Assembly: GCF_040712315.1 (NCBI RefSeq)
Contig: NC_134016.1
Span: 48,858,986 to 48,922,985, forward strand
Length of the DNA: 64,000 bases
Source: Castanea sativa
Taxonomy: Eukaryota; Streptophyta; Magnoliopsida; Fagales; Fagaceae
Direction of reading: 5' to 3'
Below are positions 1 through 11,341 of the stretch, in pieces (positions within the stretch are counted from its first letter, which is position 1; each line of letters begins with the position of its first letter). The translations under genes were made by a program, and so were the position numbers. Under the pieces are notes generated by a model that was given only the letters and a program-made list of their open reading frames with translations, was not told the DNA's origin and did not search any database.

Positions 1-137
1 AAATCCTTTATTTTGTGAGCTCCCCCCCTATTATTTTCTTAGTAGCTGCTGTTGGCATTGATTGTGATTTAGCATATTTCCATTTGATATAACATATTGA
101 ACCCACAACATTTTTGAAGGAGAACAGTTCTCAGAAA

Positions 138-3100
138 TCATTTGGGAAGCCAATTCAAGTTAATATCTTTTTCAGCCACCTCTACCTTGAGCTCGGTGAG
201 GAATTCCTTGATAGGCTCCCACAACCTGGCCCTCTCTTCGTCACATACCACAAGCTTTAACTGCTCAAGATCCATTATTGATTCTGGAAACTGAGTACGC
301 AATCTCAAGCACCCTTTCATGTTGAGCTCATTTAAATTACACAACTCACCAATGTGTTTTGGCAACTTCATAATGCTTAGGCAGTCAGATATGTCCAGAA
401 TGCTCAACTTATGGAGGCTTCTGATTGAATCTGGTAGCTCTGACAAATCAGTACATGACCGAAGCCTTAGAACTTCTAAATTCACAAGCTTTCCCATTTC
501 TTCTGGCAGTGCAAACAACTTATGACAGTTGGTGATGCTAATTTTTTTGAGGTGGACGATATCACTCAGCCCAACAGGCAATTCCTCCAGATCATTGCAA
601 TAGTCAATGTTTATCTCCGTCAAATTTGGAAATGCATCTGAAACCTGAATTTTACAATTCTCAAAAGCCTTACCAATATTACACATAAACAAGGATATTT
701 TCTTCAAACTCTTCAATGGTACAAGGGTCTCACAAAGCGAAAAAATTGAAACCTTCTCTAATCTGATTCTTTTTAAATTGGGTAGAGACCCAAGCAATTG
801 AAAATTCCTTATTTTGGAATGAAAGAAACCATAATTGTTGATTATCAAAACCTTGAGTTTATCCATTTTCTCCACAAACTCAGGTAATGTATAATTCTTT
901 GTATGAAAATTCAAAACTAAAACCTCAACTTTGGATCCTTGAATGTTGCACCACCTGGACGAGAATAATTCATCTGCAAAAATAATTTTATACAATGTGA
1001 CAAGCCATCAATATTATGTAAATTACATATTGTGCATGTCTGTGTGTCTTTGATAGAGAGAAAATGTGCCAACCTGTTGAGATAGATAATACGCGAGCAT
1101 TAACGAGTTGCTGTTTTTGTTCTGTCCACCACTTCGGTAGATTGTTTCCACTTATGTTAATAATCAATCTTGACCTTTGTCCTATAGACTCCTGGCTGCT
1201 CTGATGCATAGCAAGCTCTCTAAGAATATCATGTTGTGTGACAAAGTCTTCATTATAATAGCTTTTGACCTCACTTGCATCTTTCCTGTGAATGGGAAAA
1301 ATTTAAGCTTAGAACATATTCAAAATTTTCAGCTTCACATATGAAAAATATATAATATTAAGAATATAATGACACAACAAAGGGAAATAGATACTACTAT
1401 CAGTTTTTATCTACAATAATTATATTCAAGTGTATGCCAGACAAGATGCAAACAGGTGTTAACTATTAAAATTTGAAACAGCCCTCTTTGCCAGGCCACG
1501 GTAGTTGGAAACTTGGAATATCTTGTTTCTAGATTGGCATTAGTTTCCTTTTTTTCTAGCTCTTGTTAGTAATCACCTTTCAAATCATGGTATGAAAAAT
1601 CCTAAATTGGCCATTGACATGTCAAATAAGCTATAATAACATATTATCAAATGCCATCAGAAGTTAATTATGCCATAAGAAAACTATTTTGGGCCTTAGG
1701 CCAGGTATAGAGTTACGGCATAATACAACTAGCAGTAATCACGTGAAGAAATCACACAAGAAGAAAACTGTAGTATGGAGATAAAAAGCCAGCATACCTT
1801 GCCATCACAAGGCTAGCCAGATTTCGAATGTTGAGTTCTTGTAAATTGACAATGGCTTGGATGCCATCTTCATCCAGTTTATACAATTCTGCCCACATAT
1901 CTATGAGGGCAGCGGCTAGGATCCTTTGGTCTTCGGGAAATGAACCCAGGTCCATGAAACACTCTTTGATGATGACCTTTTCATCGGAAAATTCTAGGCT
2001 TTTTTGAAGATGAGCAAGCAGCTCTGTATCAGAACTAAAATAAAATTGACCATCAGACCATTTCATTAGTCTACTGTGCCATACTACTTCATGCTGCCTA
2101 CGCAGTGAGCCACCAATCACTTTAATGACTAGTGGGAATCCCCCACAGCCTCTTACTATCTGCAATTCAAGGAAACAAAGGAACTCAATTATTTTTGGAG
2201 GTTACAGGGGTAATTTTTGGCCCAAGCAAAGCTTAAATATATGTGTATGTATGAAAACATAATTTTGGCAGGTGTGTGTGTGTGTGTGTATGTATATCTC
2301 ACAGATTGACAAAGTACCTTTTTGGCATCTTCTTCTGCTGGAATGTAAGAGTTCTCATCATGTAGAGATGCTGAGCGATGAAAAAGAGTCATTGCATCAA
2401 CATCATCTAGTGGTTTTAAGTGATATGTAAATTGCAAACTTGGAAATGCAGTTCTTGAAGTAACCAAAATCTTGTAATTGGGAAGATCAAACTTAAACTT
2501 TTCAGGAAGGGATTCTGATCCGGGCCAGACATCATCTAGGATCAACAATATAGGATTAGGGCTAAGATGATTCAGCAGTTGGGACAGCTGGTCGATTGCA
2601 TCTTCATCACATTGAATTTGAAAAGTAGGCTGCATATCCTTATAATTTAATAGGTTCTGCACAATGACCTTCACATTGGGAGTTTTTGAAACGTTCACAA
2701 AGAGAATATTGTCCCCAAACATACCTGTCCAAACTCATGTAGTTAGAAAACTACCACAGAGGTTCATATCGCATAATATTACACACATAATGGCCATGTC
2801 ATATGAAAAGAATACCCAATCCCAATCGCAGCAAACGGTGAGATGTGAGAAAAATAAAAAATTTATGAGAAACACCACCAATTATGAAAATATGAGAATT
2901 GCCTTTTTAATTTTCTTTTTAATCATCTTGTTTCTTTTACTGCATTATTTCATTTTAGGATTCAACAAGGAAGTTCAATGTATTTTGTTTTTGCTACTAC
3001 CTAACGGTATACTGTACTATTAAGGATCCACATACTAGCATTATAAATAACTTCAAGAATATGCAAACTATATTTCCTAAAACACTAACAAATTAGAAAG

Positions 3101-3768
3101 TAAAAAATTACACACTGACACACAAAAGAGATGGAAGTACCTCTAATTTGGTCATCCTGACAAAGCATTTGCACCAATGTGGTCTTCCCACATCCTCCAG
3201 GAGCAGTCAGTAGAAGCAGCTGCACCTCCTCCTTCAACAGCAGCGTCTTCAACTCCTTCATTGGCATATCCAACCCGACTGTAAAATCCGGGGGATCACG
3301 AACCTTGCACAGCACCCTTTGTCTATCCACAATCGAATCCACTTTCTGCAGATTAACATTCACATTTACCAAAGTCCTCAACACATTCCTTGTGCTATGC
3401 ACTTGCATATCAAGCTGACAGAACCTGACGATTTCTTCCACCAACTCTTTAAGTTTAGGGGAGTAATATAGTTTGAACCAGCAGTTCCACCACCGGATTT
3501 TCAAGCACTTGAGAACCAGCTTCTCTCCCACTTCCATATGTTCAACCAATCTCTTTGTTTCCACTTCTGGGAGATCAAGCTGTTCGCTTGATTGTTTTAT
3601 TTCGTTGACCGTTGGCGCCAAACGATCTAACGTGGATTCGAGGTGTTTAAGAATTGGTTTGAACATACGGGCTTTGCTTACCACATCTTTAACTGTGACA
3701 TGTAACACTGCAAAGCCCTCTCCAAATGCTGCCCCAAGAGCAGCCCCACCCACGAATGCTGCTGCCAT
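138..3768 (-). CDS. Helper-type NLR immune receptor (RPW8-NB-ARC-LRR, NRG1-like), five exons
   Basis: Exons on the minus strand: 3141-3768, 2318-2724, 1798-2159, 1074-1285 and 138-973. All introns are GT-AG and phases join exactly, giving 2445 nt (814 aa plus stop). Residues 1-150 form an RPW8-like amphipathic domain starting MAAAFVGGAA. NB-ARC follows: P-loop APGGCGKTT near 189-197, Walker B PILLILDDVW 267-276, RNBS-B KILVTSR 294-300, GLPL-type CGGFPLVIKV from 350, an RNBS-D-like CFMDLGSFPED segment, and TQHD at 482-485. QHD in place of MHD is a hallmark of RPW8-NLRs. Residues 537-814 are leucine-rich repeats. In the family, these proteins act downstream of sensor NLRs with EDS1 complexes and form membrane calcium channels. 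Length and the GLDMPMKELK linker resemble the Arabidopsis At5g66900/At5g66910 (NRG1) group more than ADR1, but that call is from memory. No lesion was seen, so it is probably functional. Confidence 0.93.
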
Positions 3769-4053
3769 AACTTTATTTCAAAGATTTTATATCCAATATA
3801 GTATTTGGAAGCCCAATTGAGAAACCAAGACTCTTTTTCTCTTTGAACAGTTAAGACTGTTTTTTTTTTTTTTTGACACAAGAAACTGTAATTAGACTTC
3901 GATATACCCAACTATGCAAAATACAGACTTTCAAAAAAAAAAATAATAATAATAGGACGAATTAGATTTTTATTCAAACAAATGAAAAGTTGCAATACAG
4001 TACAAGTAAAATAATCTATCAGGGAAACCTGAAAATTACAGAGCTAAATGTTC

Positions 4054-4064
4054 ACTTATATAGT
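4054..4064 (-). promoter_or_regulatory. Candidate TATA box of the NLR gene
   Basis: On the minus strand this reads ACTATATAAGT, about 290 bp upstream of the NLR start codon at 3768. That would leave a 5' UTR of about 250 nt. The rest of 3769-4267 is AT-rich with no gene seen. Support is motif and position only. Confidence 0.4.
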
Positions 4065-4267
4065 AAAAAATTTACAAACGAGTTCTAGGAAACGGATCGG
4101 AAGTAGAGAAGAGTCACTGCTTCTTTCGTGGATGAAGAGGAAAGTGTCAGCGCGTTATCTTCACAGACCTAGAAATGTCCGATACTCGGAGTTTTAGAAT
4201 TTAGTTTGATGAACTTTCGTCCGAAGCAAGGTATACATTGACTTTGTGGCAAAAGTTAGCTATGTAC

Positions 4268-4389
4268 TAAGGTTTGTTTGGTTAGCCGATATAAAAAAGT
4301 GAGGGGATAGAAAAATCGATGCCCAATTAAAAAAAAAAAAATCATCTAAGTTTGTTGCAAGATAAAAGACATGCCCTATTGCCCTGTTC

Positions 4390-4420
<31 letters not shown>

Positions 4421-4864
4421 AGATAGAGAGAGAGAAAAAAAAAAAAAAGTAAAGAAAGAAAGGCACGTTCCAGTAAAAACCCAAAAAGGAAAAAAAAAAT
4501 AAAAAAACCAAACCGAAAAAAGCTAAAAACGAGAAAAGGAAGCTGTATGTGTATTACTATCACACGCAGGAAAGAAAAAATAAAAAATAAAAAAAGAATG
4601 AAAAAAAGAAAAAAAGAAAGCAAGAAAGTAAGAAACAACCAAAACGTCAGAAAGGGGGTAGTTTAGTAATTTGATTGAAACTATATTTCTTCTTTATATT
4701 TTCTCTTCAAATTAGGAAGATAGCATTTTGGTGATCTAGAGAGAAAATATTTAGCTCCAACAATTTTTTCTCTCTCTCCTCCCTCCGATCAAACAGCCAC
4801 AAAATTTGTTTTTTCTCAATTTTTTTTCATTCTCCCTAAAATCTATCAAACCAAACGGATCTTA
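4268..4864. mobile_element. MITE-like element with GTTTGGTT terminal inverted repeats
   Basis: The left end TAAGGTTTGTTTGGTTAG is matched in inverted orientation by the right end (reverse complement TAAGATCCGTTTGGTTTGAT). The length is about 600 bp. The interior includes a long purine tract (about 4390-4640: runs of A, GAGAGA and GAAA), so long Phe-rich minus-strand reading frames here are artefacts. The TIR sequence type suggests a PIF/Harbinger or similar MITE; the superfamily is not proven. Confidence 0.55.
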
Positions 4865-5844
4865 AAAGTATTGCTTTAAGAAATATTTTTTTAAAAAATT
4901 ATGAAAAAAGAAAAAAATAATTAATTTTTTACGATTTTTTATATTTTTCATAAAAGTGGTGTCAAAATTATCTTAAAATAGAATGTTAACGATTTTCCTA
5001 AGGACATCCATTAATAGGAACCTTATATTAATGGTTTGGTTTTGCTCACCTATCCATCTAGTTATTAGTACTTATTAGTGGCAGACTTGTGCTATAAAGG
5101 AACAAAAAATGAGACTTATAAATGTTAGTCTCAAATTCTTCTAAAAAATTACATGATTATTTTCTAATAAAATATAGTTGATACAATATATTAGATTTTC
5201 TAAATTAAGCTATATTTTGTTATTTGAAAGTATTTTAAAATTGTAAAATTTATCCTTTTTAAATAAAACATAATCCATTTTACATTCAATTATTATATAA
5301 GACAAAATATATTGTAAATAATGTAATGTGTGGTTGGAATTCGTCTCTAGTACTCCTTACAAACGGAGGAAAAAAAAAATACAACACTTTATCAATAACA
5401 CAACAAACCTCTCAGTCCAAAGCATCACTAATGTGGACTGAATGGGCCAAACTAGACCAAAATAGTTGAAGTAGATCGAACTAGACCGGAGTGGTTGAAC
5501 TAGACTGATGTGGTCGAACTAGACCGAAATAGACCAAAGTGGACTGAAGTGGACCAAATAGGTCAAAGTAGACAAATGAACCGCAATGGACCAAATTGGA
5601 TTGAAATACTACCCCGATGTAGCTCAATAGGAGTGTATCAATAATAAATGCTAAATTTCAGCTTTTAGATATTATCTAAATATAAATTACAATTTGACTA
5701 TTGTTGTTGACTGCAGAAGGTTGAGGTCTAGATGTTTTATAAAGTTTTGATCCTAACTACTGAATCGTTGGACCATGTCATTAATTTGAACATAATCCTA
5801 TCTAAAATTTAGTAAATTAAAATATTATCCCAAAGATGCTAGTA
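4865..5844. repeat. AT-rich interval with a degenerate GACC-type minisatellite
   Basis: Between about 5400 and 5620, short words such as CTAGACCGAAGTGG and GTGGTCGAACTAGACC recur in degenerate tandem fashion with a 10-20 bp period. Flanking bases are AT-rich and I see no gene in them. Confidence 0.5.
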
Positions 5845-6165
5845 GCTAGAAGAGCTGTTTTATTTGCAAATGAATAAATTGGGATTAATCATTCTATTTT
5901 TTAGGGTGATTTTGCAGTTGTTATCAATTCTCTTCATAAGGGTAATATGCTTTTTTCAACATTTGGTCACCTTGCACGAGATGCATTATCTCTAGTTAAC
6001 TTTTTTTAGAGTTTTTCTTTCTCTTATACTTCCAGGCAAGGTAATGCGGTTGCATATATCTTAGCTAGGAGATCACATTTGTTTTTTCTTTTTTTGTTTG
6101 GATGGAATCTATTCCATCAGATTTTGCTTCTATCCTTCAAGTTGATTTACCAATACCTTCAATAA
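5845..6165 (+). pseudogene. Decayed RNase H-like domain (non-LTR retroelement or RVT_3 type)
   Basis: Reading the plus strand through lesions gives ARRAVLFANE, then GDFAVVINSLHKGN, FSTFGHLARDALSLVN, SRQGNAVAYILARRS and, after a frameshift, VWMESIPSDFASILQ. This order is typical of the RNase H-like domain at the end of plant LINE-type ORF2 proteins. At least three in-frame stops and one frameshift are present, and the usual VAH histidine reads as Tyr. The rest of the element was not found. Confidence 0.7.
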
Positions 6166-7050
6166 AAAGCATGACCGGTTTGTTCCTAAAAAACAAAAAA
6201 GTGGTTGGCACCTCTTGGTGTGCATATGACTTGACATTCATGGTTCAAATTCTCTTCTCCCATTGTAACTTTAATATAATTTTTATTTTATTTTATAATT
6301 TCATAATTTAATTATCTATTTTTTATTATTATTATTATTACCTAGTTTTGTGGTTTGCAATTTACTTATATATACAAGAAATGCCAATTAAGTAATAGAT
6401 ATGACCTATGTTAAATATGTACTTAGTGTCATTTCTTGTGGTTGGGATAGTGATTTTTAATTAGTTCAATAGATAAAATTTTGCTTTTAAAAAAAATGAT
6501 ATTTTTTGTGATCAAATAAAAAAATATGAGATTTGAATTGTGTCTACTTAAAAAAAATGGTTGGGGTCACCAAATCTTAAGCTTACGACATAAAAAAAAT
6601 ATAAAAATAAATAAGAGAATGTTTTATATCAATGGTTAAAATTAAATAAATATCGTACAATAAAAAAATGTAGGTACTATTGTATTTTTCATCACTGGTC
6701 TAGTAGTGTAGTACTGGTGCCTCTGTGGGTTCCCGTGGAAGGGAAAAATATTGGTAAAATACATTAGGTATAATATATTATTCAAATTCAAAATTGGATA
6801 ACGTCACATAATCTAGTGTTCTTGCTGTCTCAACTATAATTCCAAATTTACATACGGGCAGGGAGATTCATGGACGTATAACGCAGATTGGATTGGATCT
6901 GATGAGTTGGTTTGGAGTGTTTTCCAAATATGTGTGGGAAATGCAGAGTATAGAGGAGGCCAGGCACATTTTTGACAAGATGGTGGACAGGTATGTTGTT
7001 TCTTAGGCAACAATGATTGATAGATTAGTAATGTATAGGGAAGATGGGAA
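6166..7050. other. AT-rich spacer without recognised gene
   Basis: No coding region is supported. There are short oligo-A/T runs and an ATT trinucleotide run near 6325-6340. Bases from about 7050 already belong to the satellite array that follows. Confidence 0.5.
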
Positions 7051-9148
7051 GACTGATTTTCTATGTAAATTCTTTTTTTCACTATTTTTTCTTTTATAAA
7101 TTTTATATTATTAAGTGTGTAAGTACACAATTGCACCTGGACCCAAAGAAGATTATGGGCTCAGGCCCAATGAGCCTTAAACAATGAAAATTTGTAGAGC
7201 GTGGGTTCGATATCTAGATTAAAGGTACTGAGAACTTGATAACAGGTTTTTATATGTCAAAACTTGTAAACAATGAATGGTAATAGCAAATGGGTCTTCG
7301 CGGACTTGAGCCGAGGCTCTTTCTTTACTATTTCTCTATCTTCCTTAAAGATTACAATTCTTAATTCCTTTCTTCGTTTTAGACCCCCCTGTCTCTATGG
7401 CCTTCACTCCCCTTAAATACATCCTCACCTCTTGCTTTTTGGACAGTGACTAGAAGTTTCAGCCTTACTGTTCAGGGGTCACTTCCCTATTAATGCGGCC
7501 AGGGAGGTAGGTGCAGAGTCTTTAATGCGGAGGTGGCAGCCTTTGCTCTTGATATTTTTTTAACACTGGTGCCTCTAGAAGGTTCAGGGTCTCCCCCTTT
7601 TAACCAACAGTCTTCCCAGAATTCTGCCTTGACCTTTGTAGTGCACCTCCGAGTTCTCTTGGAACGGTCCGAGGAGGAACTCACCCTCGGCTGTATCCTC
7701 GGACCCTCGGCATATGGGCCAATTCGTAGAGTTAACAAATTCTTAATTCTGGAGCAGGTCGGCCCTCCATGCTACAGTCCAAAGGCCCATATGCCCACTT
7801 GGGTCCTTTTACTCCCCACAAAGTGGATTATAAATATTTAAGATAGTAATTAGTTTTTAGAATGTTAACCGTGGAGTGATTTATCTTTTTATTTATTTAT
7901 TTTTTTAATCTTTTTCTTTTTGTATGGTAGTTTACTTTGAAGACATCAAGTACTAGGTAAATTTATTTTTTTTCACTTTTTTTTAAAATTTTATTTTATT
8001 GAGTGGTTCATAAATATTTAAGATAGTTATTAGTTCTTAAATTATGGACCGTGGAGTAATTTATCTTTATCTTTTTGTTTTCTTTATCTTTTTGTTTTCT
8101 TTCTCTTTTTGTATGGTACTTTACTTTCAAGAAATCAAATATTAGGTTATTTTTTTTCAATTTTTTTTCTTATGTAAATTTTATATTATGAACTAGATTA
8201 TAAATATTTAAGATAGTAATTAATATTTAAAATGTGGACTGTGGAGTGATTTATCTTTTGTTTTTCTTTTTATATAGTACTTTATTTTTAAAAAATCAAG
8301 TACTCGGTAAATTTCTTTTTTCCACTGTTTTTTTTTTCTTTTGCAAATTTTATATTATTAAGTAGAGTATAAATATTTAAGATAGTAATTAGTTTTTAGA
8401 GAGTAGACCATGGTGTGATTTATCTTTTTTTTTAATATTTTCCTTTTTGTATGGTATTTTACTTTGAAGAAATTAAGTACTGGGTAAATTTTTTTTTCAC
8501 TTTTTTTTTTCTTTTGTAATTTTTTTTATTAAGTGGATTATAAATATTTAAGATAGTTATTAGTTTTTAAAAGTGTGGGTCTTGGAGTTATTTATCTTTA
8601 TCTTATTGTTTTCTTTTTCTATTTGTATAGTACTTTACTTTCAAGAAATCAAGTACTGGGTAAAAAAAATTTTTTTTTTAAATTTAATATTATTAACTTG
8701 ATTATAAATATTTAAGATAGTAATTAATATTTAGAATGTGGACTGTAGAATGATTTCTCTATTTTTTTTTCTTTTTATATGGTATTTTACTTTTAAGAAA
8801 TCAAGTATAGGGTAAATTTCTTTTTTCCACTATTTTTTTATTTGTAAATTTTATATTATTAAGTGGATTAGAAATATTTAAGATAGTAATTAGTATTTAA
8901 ACTGTGTACCGTGGAGAGATTTATCTTTACCTTTTTGTTTTCTTTTTCTTTTTGTATAATACTTTACTTTCAAGAAATCAAGTACTAAGTAATTTTTTTT
9001 TCTTTTGTAAATTTTATATTATTAACCGGATTACAAATATTTAAGATAGTAATTAATATTTAGAATGTCGACTGTGGAGTGATTTATCTTTTTTTTTTTC
9101 ATTTTCTTTTTATATGGTACTTTACTTTTAAAAAAATCAAGTACTGGG
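7050..9148. repeat. Satellite array, about 172-bp monomers in a three-monomer higher-order pattern
   Basis: The anchor word ATAAATATTTAAG (with minor variants) begins at 7830, 8010, 8200, 8369, 8540, 8704, 8870 and 9033, giving spacings of 163-190 bp. Monomers fall into three types by the next bases: A (GTAATTAGTTTTTAG), B (GTTATTAG then a TTTATC and TTTTGTTTTC stretch) and C (GTAATTAATATTTA). The order is A-B-C-A-B-C-B/A hybrid-C. A partial monomer lies at 7050-7117, left of the inserted solo LTR. The array is cut on the right by the gypsy LTR at 9149. Long T-runs separate monomers, and no coding potential is present. Confidence 0.85.
7118..7820 (-). mobile_element. Solo LTR (703 bp) with AAGTG target-site duplication
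   Basis: The element begins TGTAAGTACACAATTG, ends CTTTTACTCCCCACA, and is flanked by AAGTG at 7113-7117 and 7821-7825. The target belongs to the satellite monomer. A second copy in the opposite orientation lies at 44572-45268. The TATAAAAGG motif of that copy sets the transcriptional sense, so this copy points to the minus strand. No internal retroelement sequence adjoins it. Small reading frames inside it are not genes. Confidence 0.92.
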
Positions 9149-9809
9149 TGATGGGGTATGATAAAATACCAACTCCAAACATCGTCCATGAAGGTCATCC
9201 AGGACAAGGCCAGGAAAGCGAACTGTAAGATCCTCGTCCATAAAGAAGGTTGTCCACACAGGAAGGTGCTTGGACAAGGATTTACTTAGTCAAGCCTTAC
9301 CACGCCCTGTCATCCAAGGGAACCAACCTCATCCTGACTAAGGTCGTCCGTAGGGAAATGACCTTCCTAGTAAGTAAGGTACACTTGACAGGAGGACCCT
9401 TGGACGAGGCCTTGACACTTAGGAAAATTCCTGAGTGTGTACTACAACTCCTTATTACACGCATAACTTTCAGTGACCGTTATGTGAGAAATATGTAACT
9501 CCTAAGCAGTTGTGGAAGTTATCTATGAACCCTCACACCTCCTCAAATCCAAGGGAGGTTACAAGTTTGATAACTGTTTTTAGGGCACTAAATAAATACT
9601 CATTCAGACAAAACAAAGGTACGTTTTTGACACATCCAAAAAAGTTGGAACTCTTTATCTAGAGAGAAAAAACTAACTTTGCCATTGGAGGGTTCTTGGT
9701 TGGCGACCCCGGTCACTTTGGATTGCTTTTCTTTCTTTTTCAGACCATCAAGACTTCAAGTAGTCCTTTTAAGTTTGGAGCATCCAGTCTATTGATTTTC
9801 TTCGCATCA
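9149..9809 (+). mobile_element. 5' LTR of a decayed Ty3/gypsy retrotransposon
   Basis: The segment begins TGATGGGGTATGATAAAA, ends TTCGCATCA, and is followed by a primer-binding-type sequence at 9812-9830 (AATTGGCGTCGTTTGTGGG), the usual position in plant Ty3/gypsy elements. It interrupts the satellite at the GTACTGGG motif. No matching 3' LTR was recognised in the window, so the exact ends rest on the TG/CA rule and the primer-binding site. Confidence 0.7.
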
Positions 9810-9865
9810 TCAATTGGCGTCGTTTGTGGGAAAGTGTTTTCTTTTCATTTGATTAATTTTTTTCA

Positions 9866-11341
9866 ATGATTAAGTCTTTCCAAGACAAAAGGCTGAATGG
9901 TTTGAACAAGATCAAGGGCTACCAGCCCAGGCCACCAGGAGAGTAGGAATGTTTCTAGTAACCCCCTCCGTAATCGTCAGTTAGCGCCTGTCATGCCACT
10001 GCCATCCGTTCAACATATACAGTCCATGGCTGTTGCTATGGCAGAATTGACCCGTCAAAATCAAGAGTTGAATAGGGAGATCAATCTAAGGAGGCAGCGC
10101 CAGGATGGGCACACGGAAGGACGAGTCTAGGGTCGGGAAGGTGGAGGAGAAAATGTTGAGTCCGAAAATTAGTCAAGGGGTGCTGCTTCAAGAAGAGTGC
10201 CACACTTGGAGAGGGAGATGGACCAGGTGAGAAAAGCCATGAATGAAATGAAGAAGAATATGAGACGGGGGAACCCCGTGGATGATTTAGTTTATCGAAC
10301 GGACTCCCCTTTCACGGCTTCCATCAACAGCCACCCCCTACCCCTGAAATTCAAAATGCCTTCTTTGGATTCGTATGATGGAAATCGTGACCTGTGTGAC
10401 CACATCGCTACCTTCACCTCTAAGGGGTCCTAGATGAGATTATGTGCAGAGTTTTCCCTACCAAACTTAAGGGACCAGCGCGGGTATGGTTCAGCAAAAT
10501 ACCCCCAAATTCTGTAGGCTCATTCGAGGAGTTGAGTAAGTTGTTCGTCAATAATTTTATTGGAGGGCAACGCTACAAGCGTTCCTCTTCCAGTTTGCTA
10601 ACTATAGAGCAGGGGGAAAATGAAAGTTTGCGGTCTTTCATTACCTGATTCAATAGAGAAGCCTTGATGGTGGATGAAATAGACGACAAGTTGTTATTGG
10701 CTGCCTTTCACAATGGGGTCAATTCTGACTTGTTCATTCATAAGCTCTACGAGCAAGAACCACAGACTATGGCCAAACTCGTCCATTCGGCCCAAAATTT
10801 CATGAATGCCGAGGACGCTATTATAGCCAAGAAGAGAAAGAGACCAGAACGCTCGGAAGTAGGTCACCAGTGTTATCCAGATCAGGGTTCTCATCCAAAG
10901 AAGGCTTGGGCAGAAGAGAAAAAAGAAAAAAATGGTAAGAAGACGAGTTCCTCTACAAGGAATCAACAATACATTCCTTTGAATATATCACTAGAGCAGG
11001 TGCTTATGCAAATCAAGGATGATCCATTTCTGAAGTGGCCAGAGAAAATGAAAGGAGATCCTAATAAACGCAATAAGAACAAGTATTGCCGCTTTCACAG
11101 AGACCATAGGCATGATACGAACGAGTGCTTTGATTTGAAGCAACATATAGAGAATCTTATTAGGCAAGGGAAGTTGAAGAATTTCCTCAGACGAGACCAG
11201 AGAGACGAGAAACTGAAGGCTAAGGTGGAGGAGTCATCACGACCCCCACTTGGAGAAACAAGAGTAATTATCGGAGGAACCTCGGCAACGCAGTCGTCCA
11301 AGTCGAGGAAGACATACCTGAAGGTGGTACAAAACGTCTAG
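9866..11341 (+). pseudogene. Ty3/gypsy gag, decayed
   Basis: Frame segments match a plant gypsy Gag: LPLKFKMPSLDSYDGNRD, then after a frameshift or small deletion near 10433 MCRVFPTKLKGPARVWF, then FNREALMVDEIDD, and the zinc-finger-like KYCRFHRDHRHDTNECFDLK near 11080-11140. In-frame stops include TAG near 10430 and TGA at about 10648 (an Arg codon expected, CGA to TGA). It lies directly downstream of the LTR and primer-binding site. It is not expressible as a single protein. Confidence 0.85.

Noticed and set aside
4260..4638. Two overlapping minus-strand reading frames rich in Phe/Leu
   Set aside because: They are translations of poly-A and GA tracts inside a MITE; no domain or codon structure.
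7490..7841. Reading frames on both strands of about 80-100 residues
   Set aside because: They lie in a solo LTR and neighbouring flank; the same region recurs at 44572-45268 without a conserved frame.
7050..9148. CRISPR-like array of repeats
   Set aside because: Monomers are about 172 bp with no unique spacers, and the DNA is plant nuclear; it is a satellite.
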